Assembly: GCA_964494645.1 (NCBI GenBank)
Contig: CAZBSH010000052.1
Location: forward strand, 1-15,661
DNA: 15,661 nucleotides
From: Christensenella sp964494645
Lineage (GTDB): Bacteria; Bacillota; Clostridia; Christensenellales; Christensenellaceae
Direction: 5' to 3'
Shown: piece after piece, positions 6,148 to 13,781 of the stretch
Position numbering within the stretch: position 1 is the stretch's first letter
Layout of the letters: each line of letters starts with the position of its first letter
The notes under the pieces: generated by a model
What the model was told of the DNA's origin: nothing
The model's database searches: none
What the model saw: only the letters and a program-made list of their open reading frames with translations
Translations under genes and position numbers: made by a program

Positions 6148-7338
6148 ATGCAACTTTCAGAAAAAGCACTTGCAATTTCACCGTCATTGACACTCAAAAT
6201 CACGGCAATGGCGAAGGACATGAAAAAACGCGGACTGGATGTCGTGGGGTTTGGCGCGGGAGAACCGGATTTTGATACACCGCAGCACATCAAAGACGCG
6301 GCGGTTGAGGCGCTTAAGATAGGGATGACCAAATACACGCCGGCATCGGGAACGGTGGAACTGAAAAAAGCAGTGTGCGCAGATCTGAAAAAGCATGGGC
6401 TTTCGTATGATCCATCGCAGATTGTGATCTCTAACGGGGCGAAGCATTCCTTGTTTAATGTGTTTCAGGCGATTCTTAACCCGGGAGATGAAGTGATTGT
6501 CATTGCGCCTTACTGGTTGACTTATCCGGAACTGATAAAGATGGCGGACGGTGTGCCTGTATATGTAGAAGCGCAGGAATGTCATAACTTTGAGCCTCTT
6601 GCAAAGGATATTGAAGCGGCGGTCACTTCAAAAACAAAGGCGATCATTGTCAATAATCCTTCGAACCCGTGTGGTTGTATCTATTCTCAAAAGACGCTTG
6701 AAGACATCGCGGCAATCGCGAAAAAACATGATTTCTTTATTGTTTCCGACGAAATTTATGACGAGCTGGTTTACGACGGGAACGAGCATAAGAGCATTGC
6801 GGCGCTTAATGAGGACTCTTATGGGCGCACGATCCTTGTGAACGGACTTTCCAAAACATATGCGATGACCGGCTGGCGCATCGGTTATACCGCCAGCAGC
6901 GCTGAGATTGCGAAAATCATGGGCAGCTATCAAAGCCATGCGACTTCAAACCCCTGTTCGATCGCGCAATTTGCGGGGATCGCGGCGCTCACAGGTCCGC
7001 GTGAGGAGATTGTTGCGATGCGTGAGGAGTTTGACGCGCGACGTAAGATGATGGTGGAGCTTATACAAAAGATCGACGGACTTTCGTGTTTGACACCTAT
7101 GGGCGCGTTTTACGTGATGCTCAATATTTCGAATATCAAAGGGCGTAAGCTCAACGGCGAGGAGATCAAAGGTTCTGTGGACTTTGCGGAAAAGCTTCTG
7201 GAGAAGAAGCTGACGGCAGTTATCCCGGGTGCTGCGTTCGGTGCGGACGATTTTGTTCGTCTTTCGTATGCGATCTCTCGCGAGAACATCGAGAAGGGGC
7301 TGGAACGCATCGCGGAATTTGTTGCGATGCTCGACTGA
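6148..7338 (+). CDS. Class I PLP-dependent aminotransferase, aspartate aminotransferase-like
   Basis: The 396-residue protein is a fold-type I aminotransferase of the AspB-like (subgroup Ib) kind. The PLP-binding lysine is Lys236 in LSKTYAMTGWRIGY. Asp201 and Tyr204 (SDEIYDELVY) contact the cofactor ring, and Asn173 lies in NNPSNPCG. Near the C-terminus, FVRLSYA holds the arginine that binds the substrate alpha-carboxylate. The N-terminal GAGEPDFDTP is also typical. Aspartate with 2-oxoglutarate is the most likely substrate pair, but close relatives also use aromatic amino acids or prephenate. The ATG at 6148 follows CGGAGG; an upstream in-frame TTG at 6118 lacks a site. Only 16 bases separate it from the citrate-synthase-like gene, so the pair is an operon linking aspartate and oxaloacetate to citrate formation. 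Confidence 0.9.
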   Translation: MQLSEKALAISPSLTLKITAMAKDMKKRGLDVVGFGAGEPDFDTPQHIKDAAVEALKIGMTKYTPASGTVELKKAVCADLKKHGLSYDPSQIVISNGAKHSLFNVFQAILNPGDEVIVIAPYWLTYPELIKMADGVPVYVEAQECHNFEPLAKDIEAAVTSKTKAIIVNNPSNPCGCIYSQKTLEDIAAIAKKHDFFIVSDEIYDELVYDGNEHKSIAALNEDSYGRTILVNGLSKTYAMTGWRIGYTASSAEIAKIMGSYQSHATSNPCSIAQFAGIAALTGPREEIVAMREEFDARRKMMVELIQKIDGLSCLTPMGAFYVMLNISNIKGRKLNGEEIKGSVDFAEKLLEKKLTAVIPGAAFGADDFVRLSYAISRENIEKGLERIAEFVAMLD

Positions 7339-7354
7339 TATTCGGAGAATCAAT

Positions 7355-8755
7355 ATGATGAAGGAAAGATATAAGCGTACGAACCTTTTGCAGGAAAACG
7401 ATTATAATTATACCTTGCAAGATGTTGCGCAGGCGAATTTGTTCGAAGATATGTTCGACTATGACCAAGTTCCGAAAATCACATTCAATCACAGGACAGT
7501 GCCTATGCATTTCCCTGAGGATATATGGATCACGGATACGACGTTTCGCGATGGTCAGCAGGCGCGCACGCCTTTTTCGGTCAAGGAGGTCGTAGACCTG
7601 TATAAGCTTTTGCACAAGCTTTCGGGACCGAAGGGAATCATCCGTCAAAGTGAGTTCTTTGTATATACCGAAAAAGACCGCAAGGCGCTTGAGGAATGTA
7701 TGGCGCTTGGCTATGAGTTTCCGGAGATCACGACATGGATACGTGCCAACAAAAATGATTTTGCGCTGGCAAAGGATATGGGTATCCGAGAGACAGGGAT
7801 TCTGGTTTCATGCTCGGATTACCATATTTTCAATAAGATGGGTATGACAAGGGGACAGGCGCTGGATAAGTATTTGGGCGTGGTTAAGGACGCGCTCGGT
7901 ATGGGTATTGTGCCGCGTTGTCACTTTGAGGACATTACCCGCGCGGACTTTTATGGGTTTGTTGTGCCGTTTGCGCGTGCATTGATGGAGCTGCGCGAGG
8001 AAACGGGCATCCCGATCAAAATCAGGATGTGTGATACGCTTGGATATGGCGTCACCTATCCGGGGGCATCGCTTCCGAGAAGTGTACAAGGGATTGTTTA
8101 TGGATTGCGTTTTTATGCCAATGTTCCGTCTTCACTGTTGGAATGGCACGGGCATAATGACTTTTATAAGGTCGTGTGCAATGCGTCGACAGCGTGGCTT
8201 TATGGCGCATCGTCCGTCAATTGCTCGATGCTGGGCATTGGCGAGCGGACGGGGAACTGCCCGATCGAGGCAATGGCGATCGAATATGTGCAGCTGAAAG
8301 GAACGCAGGACGGTATGGATCTGAAGGCGATCACAGACATCGCTGATTATTTTGAAAAGGAATTAAAATACGACATCAACCCGCGCACCCCGTTTGTGGG
8401 CAGGAATTTTAATTCGACCCGTGCAGGTATCCATGCGGACGGATTGTTAAAGGATGAGCAGATATACAATATTTTCAACACGGATAAGATACTCGGTCGG
8501 CCGGTGGCGGTCGTGATCGGTGAGCATTCGGGGCTTGCGGGCATCGCGCATTGGGTGAATGCGCATTTCAAACTGGATGGCAATCAGAAGATCGATAAAA
8601 AGTCCGCTCTGGTGCAAAAAATAAAGGACGAGGTGGATAGGCAGTACGCAGAAGGACGCACGACGTCGTTCGGCGATAATGAGCTGGAAATCATTGTCAA
8701 AGATGCGGATTACAAAACATATGCGGCGTTGTGTGCGCATAGAGCGGAAATTTAA
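7355..8755 (+). CDS. DRE-TIM metallolyase, probable Re-citrate synthase (2-isopropylmalate/homocitrate synthase family)
   Basis: This 466-residue acyl-CoA:2-oxoacid condensing enzyme has the TIM-barrel signature DTTFRDGQQAR (61-71, catalytic Arg65, metal ligand Asp66). The metal-binding EWHGHNDF (263-270, His265 and His267), GIGERTGNCP and AGIHADGLLKDEQIYN (357-372) complete the catalytic barrel and lid. The C-terminal allosteric leucine-binding domain of LeuA is absent. From memory, the segments LSGPKGIIRQSEFF and TRAGIHADGLLKDEQIYN resemble clostridial Re-citrate synthases, which make citrate from oxaloacetate and acetyl-CoA in anaerobes lacking ordinary citrate synthase. Many databases label these '2-isopropylmalate synthase'. 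The operon partner, an aspartate-type aminotransferase, shares oxaloacetate and supports this reading. The ATG at 7355 has GGAG 7 bases ahead; the open frame upstream overlaps the aminotransferase. Family certain, substrate inferred. Confidence 0.8.
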   Translation: MMKERYKRTNLLQENDYNYTLQDVAQANLFEDMFDYDQVPKITFNHRTVPMHFPEDIWITDTTFRDGQQARTPFSVKEVVDLYKLLHKLSGPKGIIRQSEFFVYTEKDRKALEECMALGYEFPEITTWIRANKNDFALAKDMGIRETGILVSCSDYHIFNKMGMTRGQALDKYLGVVKDALGMGIVPRCHFEDITRADFYGFVVPFARALMELREETGIPIKIRMCDTLGYGVTYPGASLPRSVQGIVYGLRFYANVPSSLLEWHGHNDFYKVVCNASTAWLYGASSVNCSMLGIGERTGNCPIEAMAIEYVQLKGTQDGMDLKAITDIADYFEKELKYDINPRTPFVGRNFNSTRAGIHADGLLKDEQIYNIFNTDKILGRPVAVVIGEHSGLAGIAHWVNAHFKLDGNQKIDKKSALVQKIKDEVDRQYAEGRTTSFGDNELEIIVKDADYKTYAALCAHRAEI

Positions 8756-8772
8756 AGAAAAAAATGAAAAAG

Positions 8773-8800
8773 ACCCTGCGCAAAAAAGGCAGGGTTTTTT
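8773..8800 (+). terminator. Rho-independent terminator of the aminotransferase / citrate-synthase-like operon
   Basis: The stem ACCCTGC/GCAGGGT (8773-8779 and 8789-8795) with a 9-base A-rich loop is followed by a run of T, 18 bases after the stop codon. Confidence 0.85.
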
Positions 8801-8885
8801 GTTATCCGCGACAGATTGATGAAAAGGAGTGTGCAATCGTTTTTGCCTTTACAATAGGGGAAAGGGAGCACACACAATGAATTGA

Positions 8886-8915
8886 TTGAACGAATCATGC
8901 AAAACGTGTTATAAT
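8886..8915 (+). promoter_or_regulatory. Promoter of the lrp operon
   Basis: TTGAAC (8886-8891) and a perfect TATAAT (8910-8915) are 18 bases apart. The start would be near 8922, giving a leader of about 25 bases with GGAGG. Confidence 0.65.
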
Positions 8916-8946
8916 AACCCTAATTATTGTTTTCTTGGAGGTTGTC

Positions 8947-9444
8947 ATGAAAAGAGATTTAAAACTGGAAATTCTGGATATTCTGGAAGATAACGCAAAA
9001 ACTACGGCAGAAGAAATTGCCATGATGCTGGATGTTGACGCCGCCGACGTACAGAAAACGATTGACGAACTGGAAGAGCAGCAGGCGATCGTGAAATACA
9101 GCGCGCTTGTGAACCGTGAGATCGTTTCCGAAGAAGAGGATGCGGAGGCGCTTATCGAAGTAGAGGTCACGCCGCAGCGCGAATATGGCTACGACGATCT
9201 TGCAAAACGGATATACCGCTTTGAGGAGGTGCGCGCTGTGTACCTTATGGCGGGGACGTATGATTTGTGCGTGCGCATCAAAAGCCGCAGTATGAAAGAT
9301 ATTTCGAAATTCGTATTTGAAAAGCTGGCAGTCATTGACGGAGTGACGCGTACGGTAACGGTGTTTATTATGCGGAAGTATAAGGAACAGGGCGTTATTC
9401 TGGTCGGGGACGAGACGGATGAAAGATTGGTGGTCACCCCGTGA
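8947..9444 (+). CDS. Lrp/AsnC-family transcriptional regulator
   Basis: The 165-residue protein has an N-terminal winged helix-turn-helix (about 5-55: LEILDILEDNAKTTAEEIA then VDAADVQKTIDELEEQ). A C-terminal RAM effector domain (about 68-145) contains the family signature AGTYDLCVRIKSRS (102-115). Proteins of this type form dimers and octamers, sense amino acids and often control the next gene. The next gene is an aminotransferase whose GTG start overlaps this stop by four bases (GTGA). The same pairing is known in Bacillus subtilis as alaR-alaT, so control of an alanine-type aminotransferase is a reasonable inference. The ATG at 8947 follows GGAGG 5 bases upstream. An acidic insertion (SEEEDAEA, 61-68) links the two domains. 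Confidence 0.9.
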   Translation: MKRDLKLEILDILEDNAKTTAEEIAMMLDVDAADVQKTIDELEEQQAIVKYSALVNREIVSEEEDAEALIEVEVTPQREYGYDDLAKRIYRFEEVRAVYLMAGTYDLCVRIKSRSMKDISKFVFEKLAVIDGVTRTVTVFIMRKYKEQGVILVGDETDERLVVTP

Positions 9445-10616
9445 GAAAATTTATAGCGAAAACTGTAGAAGAAATGCCACCGTCCGGCATCCGGAAGTTT
9501 TTTGATATTGCGAGTGAAATGAAAGATATCATATCGCTTTCGGTAGGGGAACCGGATTTTGTAACGCCTTGGAATGTGCGCGAAGCGGCGATATCGTCTA
9601 TTGAGCGCGGGTATACGCACTACACTTCAAACCACGGAAATCCTGCGCTGCGCAAGCTGATCGCACGGTATCTTGATCAACGTTATGATATCCAATATGA
9701 TTGGAAGTCGCAGACGATCGTGACGGTGGGCGCGAGCGAGGCGCTTGACCTTGCGTTTCGTTCGGTCATTGAGCCGGGCGACGAAATACTCGTTCCCGCA
9801 CCGTCGTATGTCTCGTATATGCCGGGGGTGGCGTTTGCGGGCGGGATCGCGGTACCCATTGAAACAAAAGAATGTGACGCGTTTATTGTGACGCCGCAGG
9901 CGCTTACGGCCGCGATCACTGAGAAGACAAAGGCGATCATTCTGCCATATCCGAACAACCCTACAGGCGCGATTATGACAAAAGAGCAGCTGAGGGCGAT
10001 TGCGGATATCATTGATAGGCATGATTTGTTCGTGATCTCTGATGAGATTTATTCGGAGCTTACCTATGGGCAAAGACACTGTTCTATTGCGTCGTTTCCG
10101 GATATGTATGCGCGTACAGTCGTGATCAACGGTTTTTCAAAAGCGTTTGCCATGACGGGATTCCGTCTTGGCTATGCGGCGGGACCCGAAGATATCATTG
10201 CGGCGATGGTGAAGATACACCAGTATTTTATGTTGTGCGCGCCGACGGCGAGCCAGCACGCGGGAGAAGAAGCGCTGCGGCACGAGATGGATACGGAATT
10301 TGCGCAGGTGGGTAAGATGGTTGCGGATTATAACCGCCGTCGGACGTTTGTATATCATTCGTTCAAGAACATGGGGCTTTCATGTTTTGAACCAAAGGGC
10401 GCGTTTTATGTATTCCCGAATATTTCGGGCATGGGGATGACGTCGGAAGAGTTCTGTCATAAGTTGATCAACGAAAAACATGTGGCGTGTGTGCCGGGTA
10501 CGGCGTTTGGCGAGGCGGGCGAAGGGTTTATGCGTTGTTCGTACGCGTCGTCTATGGATCATTTAAAAGAGGCTTTGAGAAGAATAGCGGAGTTTGTGAA
10601 AGAATGCAGAAAATAA
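9441..10616 (+). CDS. Class I PLP-dependent aminotransferase, AlaT/PatA-like
   Basis: The 391-residue fold-type I aminotransferase has its PLP lysine at Lys234 (FSKAFAMTGFRLGY). Asp201 and Tyr204 are in SDEIYSELTY, Asn173 in YPNNPTG, and the substrate-binding arginine near the C-terminus is in GFMRCSYASS. SVGEPDFVTP (34-43) marks the N-terminal arm. It is related to but clearly different from the aspartate-type enzyme 2 kb upstream. Pairing with an Lrp regulator points to alanine/pyruvate or a similar small amino acid, as in the alaR-alaT pair; aspartate or aromatic substrates cannot be excluded. GTG is the start, overlapping the lrp stop, with only a weak GGTGG ahead, so translation probably depends on lrp. 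The last 13 bases overlap the HAD gene. Confidence 0.88.
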   Translation: MRKFIAKTVEEMPPSGIRKFFDIASEMKDIISLSVGEPDFVTPWNVREAAISSIERGYTHYTSNHGNPALRKLIARYLDQRYDIQYDWKSQTIVTVGASEALDLAFRSVIEPGDEILVPAPSYVSYMPGVAFAGGIAVPIETKECDAFIVTPQALTAAITEKTKAIILPYPNNPTGAIMTKEQLRAIADIIDRHDLFVISDEIYSELTYGQRHCSIASFPDMYARTVVINGFSKAFAMTGFRLGYAAGPEDIIAAMVKIHQYFMLCAPTASQHAGEEALRHEMDTEFAQVGKMVADYNRRRTFVYHSFKNMGLSCFEPKGAFYVFPNISGMGMTSEEFCHKLINEKHVACVPGTAFGEAGEGFMRCSYASSMDHLKEALRRIAEFVKECRK

Positions 10617-11431
10617 AATTATTGGCGATCGATATTGACGGAACACTTGTAAAGGACGCAAACTCGGTGACCGCACCCGTGGATGCGGATGCGGTGCGCA
10701 GGGCGCAGGAGGCGGGCGTGAAGGTAACGCTTTCAACGGGGCGGCTTTACGATCTTACACGGCGGTGGCTCAGTATGTTCGATATCACGGAACCGGTGAT
10801 TTCGATCAATGGCGCGGACATCCGCTCTGCGGAAAAAACGTATTACATGGACAATATCCCGATTGAAAACGTAAGGGAGGCTTTCGCATGTTTCCGTGAT
10901 ATACCGTTGGCAAAATATATCTCCGCCGACAACCTGATTTATCATACAAAGCAAGATGCTTTTCCGTTGCTCAAAGAGCGGTGGGATTTTGGTTATATGG
11001 GTGACTGTCCTGCATTTGTGGGTGAAAATGAAGAAGAGATGTTTGAAGCGCTCAGGGGGAAGCCGATCCAGAAGATACTGATCTGGGCGCGTGCAGAGGA
11101 GGACATCCCCAAAATGCACGAGGCGGCGCAACTGCTTCAAGGCAAGATGTCGGTGGTGCGGGGAGACCATGCAAACGTGGAGATTAATAGCCTCACCACA
11201 TCAAAAGGAAGCGGTCTTAAGAGACTTGCGGACATTTATGGGTTTGATCTTTCCGAAACAATGGCAATAGGCGACAGTGGAAACGATGTAAGCATCATTA
11301 AAACCGCGGGGATAGGTGTCGCGATGGGGAATGCGATGCAAGAAGCGTTGGAAGTTGCTGATTATGTGACGGCGGATGTCCATAACGGCGGAGTGGCACA
11401 AGCGATCGATAAATTTATTTTTGGCAAATGA
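10604..11431 (+). CDS. Cof-type HAD-IIB family phosphatase
   Basis: The 275-residue hydrolase has all four HAD motifs: DIDGTL (nucleophile Asp10, Asp12), STGR (44-47), the lysine of TTSKGSGL (Lys201) and GDSGND (223-228). The stretch between motifs II and III (about 85-190) is the C2-type cap that defines class IIB. Such enzymes dephosphorylate sugar phosphates, nucleotides or cofactors such as flavin and pyridoxal phosphates. A link to the PLP-dependent neighbour is possible but not shown. The ATG at 10604 overlaps the aminotransferase by 13 bases and has GGAG 11 bases ahead; the longer open frame upstream lies inside the aminotransferase. It is the last gene of the lrp operon. Confidence 0.9.
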   Translation: MQKIKLLAIDIDGTLVKDANSVTAPVDADAVRRAQEAGVKVTLSTGRLYDLTRRWLSMFDITEPVISINGADIRSAEKTYYMDNIPIENVREAFACFRDIPLAKYISADNLIYHTKQDAFPLLKERWDFGYMGDCPAFVGENEEEMFEALRGKPIQKILIWARAEEDIPKMHEAAQLLQGKMSVVRGDHANVEINSLTTSKGSGLKRLADIYGFDLSETMAIGDSGNDVSIIKTAGIGVAMGNAMQEALEVADYVTADVHNGGVAQAIDKFIFGK

Positions 11432-11444
11432 TGATTCGGAAAGG

Positions 11445-11468
11445 GAGCTGTTGTTACAGCTCTTTTTT
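11445..11468 (+). terminator. Rho-independent terminator of the lrp operon
   Basis: The stem GAGCTGT/ACAGCTC (11445-11451 and 11456-11462) with a TGTT loop and six T follows the HAD stop by 13 bases. Confidence 0.88.
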
Positions 11469-11494
11469 GTTGCGCAGCATACAGGATTTTTACA

Positions 11495-11523
11495 TTGCGC
11501 ACACAAGGGTTTTACTTTATAAT
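11495..11523 (+). promoter_or_regulatory. Promoter of trmL
   Basis: TTGCGC (11495-11500) and a perfect TATAAT (11518-11523) are separated by 17 bases, 42 bases before the ATG. Confidence 0.6.
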
Positions 11524-11565
11524 TATTTTGGATAGACTTTGAAATTTGTTATGAGGGGATAGGAA

Positions 11566-12030
11566 ATGGCGATACATGTCGTGTTGTTGGAGCCTGAGAT
11601 ACCGCAGAATACCGGGAATATTTCTCGCACATGTGTTGTCACGGGAAGCATCCTGCATATTATCGGACCGATGGGTTTTTCTCTCAGTGAGAAGCATGTC
11701 AAACGGGCGGGGCTGGATTATTGGCAAGATCTTGCGTTGCACATGTACGAAAATCTGGAAGAATTCTATCAGAAGAATCCGGGGGCGGAGTGCTGGTATT
11801 TCTCATCGAAGACACCACGAAATTTTAATGAAGTAAGTTATAACGAAGATTGTTATCTGATATTTGGGAAAGAAACAAAAGGATTGCCCAAAGAATTGCT
11901 GGATAAAAACCGTGATCACGCGGTGCGTATTCCTATGCAGGAAGGGCAGCGTTGCCTGAACCTGTCAAATGCGGTATGCGTGGGCGTGTATGAAGCGTTA
12001 CGTCAAAATAATTATTTTTGTATGAAATAG
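11566..12030 (+). CDS. trmL: tRNA (cytidine(34)/uridine(34)-2'-O)-methyltransferase TrmL
   Basis: This minimal SPOUT methyltransferase methylates the ribose of the wobble base in leucine tRNAs using S-adenosylmethionine. The 154-residue protein has the three family motifs: PEIPQNTGNISRTC (10-23), FGKETKGLP (100-108) and IPMQEGQRCLNLSNAV (122-137). The last is the trefoil-knot cofactor site. The fold is knot only, without an extra RNA-binding domain, as in YibK/TrmL, and the length is normal. The ATG has AGGGG 7 bases ahead. The transporter gene begins 52 bases downstream with no clear terminator between, so read-through is possible. Confidence 0.93.
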   Translation: MAIHVVLLEPEIPQNTGNISRTCVVTGSILHIIGPMGFSLSEKHVKRAGLDYWQDLALHMYENLEEFYQKNPGAECWYFSSKTPRNFNEVSYNEDCYLIFGKETKGLPKELLDKNRDHAVRIPMQEGQRCLNLSNAVCVGVYEALRQNNYFCMK

Positions 12031-12082
12031 GTTTGCACCTTGGGATAAAAATTTTTAACGCTTGAAGTATTGGGGGATATGT

Positions 12083-13699
12083 ATGGACTTTTGGGGTATC
12101 ATGATGCTGATCGGCGGGTTGGGGCTCTTCTTGTACGGTATGAAGCTAATGTCGGACGGGTTGGAGGCTGCGGCCGGAGATAAGCTGAGAACAGGGCTGG
12201 AACTGATGACGAAAAACCGTTTTGGAGCGCTGGGTTTGGGCGCGGGAGTGACGGCGGTCATCCAGAGCTCATCCGCAACGACGGTTATGGTCGTGGGATT
12301 TGTCAACGCCGGACTGATGTCGCTGATCCAGGCGATCAACGTGGGTATTGGCGCGAACATCGGAACAACGATCACTGCGCAGATCGTAGCGCTGAAAGTG
12401 ACGGAGTTTGCGCCTGCTGTGCTTTTTGCGGGCGTATTGATGATGTTATTTATCAAAAAACGCCAGATCCGCAGAATCGGCGAGATCATCGGCGGGCTGG
12501 GAATCTTGCTGTTTGGCATGGAGATCATGTCGGGAGCGGTTGCGCCGTTGCGTGAATATCAACCATTTGTAGATATGCTGGCCTCCTTCCAGCAGCCGTG
12601 GCTTGGACTTTTGGCAGGGCTTGCCGTCACGGCAATCGTGCAGAGCTCGTCTGCGACGATGGGAATCATACAGGCGTTCGCGATGCAGGGAGCTATGGGG
12701 CTCGATTCTGCTGTATACGTGATTTTGGGGCTTAACATTGGGACGTGTGTTACGGCAATCATAGCAAGCATTTCAGGTACCAAAACAGCGAAGCGTACGG
12801 CGATTGCGCTTTTGCTTTTCAATGTGCTGGGCTCGTTGATTTTTATGGCGGGGATGCAATTGCTGCCTATCGTGGACTGGATCAAGTCATGGACGCCCGG
12901 GGAACCGGTACGCCAGATGGCAAATTTCCATACGTTTTTTAACGTTGTGAACGCATTTATATTTATCGGATGTCCGCAATTGCTTGCAAAGGTGGCATGT
13001 TTCTTTATTCGCGGGGAAGATAAAAAGCTCGAGGGAAGAAAGCTCAAGTATATTGATAAAAATGCGGACAGTCAGCCGGTTGCCGTTGGGCAGACCATCC
13101 TTGAGGTCGCGCGCATGGCGCGCATCGCCGGAGAAAATTACACCATTGCCCTTAAAAGTTTTGTGACGGGCGAGGAAAAGTTGATCGACGAGGTGGTGGA
13201 AAATGAAAAAGTTGTGAATTTTTTAAACCATGAGATCACGGATGAGCTGGCACGCATCAGTCAAACAGGACTTTCGGAGGTAGACTCGCGTACGGTAACG
13301 GGTATGCTCCATGCGATCATGGATATTGAGCGTATCTCGGATATTGCGGAAAATGTGGCCAATCTTGCGGCAACGCGTGTGGAGAAAAAAATAAAGCTAT
13401 CTAAAAAAGGCGTGGCGGAAATTGAATTTATGGGAAAGAAGCTTGAGGAAGCGTTTTCTATGCTGCGGGATATGATGCGGGATAATAATCTGGAATACGC
13501 AAAGCGTATCATGGAAATTGAAGATGAGATAGATATCTATGAGGCAAAGATCAAAAAGCTGCATGTCAAGCGCCTGAAAAAGGGAGAATGTACAGCCAGC
13601 GCGAGTACGCTGTTCACAGACTTGATCACGATGTGCGAGAGGGTCGCCGATCATACGGCAAATATTGCGGCGCTTGCGTTGCGGGGAGACCTTCAATAA
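12083..13699 (+). CDS. Na+/phosphate cotransporter with C-terminal PhoU-like domain (NptA/YjbB type)
   Basis: The 538-residue protein has two inverted Na/Pi-cotransporter repeats in the membrane. The paired signatures are VIQSSSATTVMV (59-70) and IVQSSSATMGII (185-196), and GANIGTT (90-96) and GLNIGTC (216-222) mark the matching halves. About eight hydrophobic segments lie between residues 3 and 308. The cytoplasmic part (about 335-535) is PhoU-like helical bundles with two metal-binding motifs, DIERISDIAENVANLA (414-429) and MCERVADHTANIAAL (517-531). The family imports or exports phosphate with sodium; the PhoU part probably regulates. The ATG at 12083 follows GGGGG 6 bases ahead; an in-frame TTG at 12062 is less likely. 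Its place before pgk suggests phosphate supply for glycolysis, which is inference. Confidence 0.9.
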   Translation: MDFWGIMMLIGGLGLFLYGMKLMSDGLEAAAGDKLRTGLELMTKNRFGALGLGAGVTAVIQSSSATTVMVVGFVNAGLMSLIQAINVGIGANIGTTITAQIVALKVTEFAPAVLFAGVLMMLFIKKRQIRRIGEIIGGLGILLFGMEIMSGAVAPLREYQPFVDMLASFQQPWLGLLAGLAVTAIVQSSSATMGIIQAFAMQGAMGLDSAVYVILGLNIGTCVTAIIASISGTKTAKRTAIALLLFNVLGSLIFMAGMQLLPIVDWIKSWTPGEPVRQMANFHTFFNVVNAFIFIGCPQLLAKVACFFIRGEDKKLEGRKLKYIDKNADSQPVAVGQTILEVARMARIAGENYTIALKSFVTGEEKLIDEVVENEKVVNFLNHEITDELARISQTGLSEVDSRTVTGMLHAIMDIERISDIAENVANLAATRVEKKIKLSKKGVAEIEFMGKKLEEAFSMLRDMMRDNNLEYAKRIMEIEDEIDIYEAKIKKLHVKRLKKGECTASASTLFTDLITMCERVADHTANIAALALRGDLQ

Positions 13700-13722
13700 T
13701 CCCAACTTGTGCTTGATTATTG
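13694..13722. repeat. Inverted repeat at the transporter stop and pgk -35
   Basis: CAATAATC (13694-13701) and its complement GATTATTG (13715-13722) form a perfect 8-base repeat around 13 bases. It covers the transporter stop codon and most of the pgk -35 element. There is no T-run, so it is a poor terminator; it may be a regulator site or chance. Confidence 0.35.
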
Positions 13723-13741
13723 CGGCTAAATTGATTAGAAT
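13713..13741 (+). promoter_or_regulatory. Promoter of pgk-tpiA
   Basis: TTGATT (13713-13718) and TAGAAT (13736-13741) are 17 bases apart, leaving a leader of about 35 bases with AAAGGAG 7 bases before the ATG. Confidence 0.65.
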
Positions 13742-13781
13742 GGATTTGTATGTAATTATTCAAATTTAAAGGAGTACAAAT

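Noticed and set aside
8819..8857. Short open frame of 12 codons before lrp, considered as a leader peptide
   Set aside because: It has no ribosome site at a proper distance, no run of regulatory codons, and lies upstream of the predicted lrp promoter.
10487..10603. Longer N-terminus for the HAD protein
   Set aside because: These 39 codons lie inside the aminotransferase in another frame, and the HAD fold begins exactly at the ATG at 10604.
12047..12056. AAAAATTTTT between trmL and the transporter as a terminator
   Set aside because: It is an A/T palindrome with no GC stem or loop; it cannot form a stable terminator.
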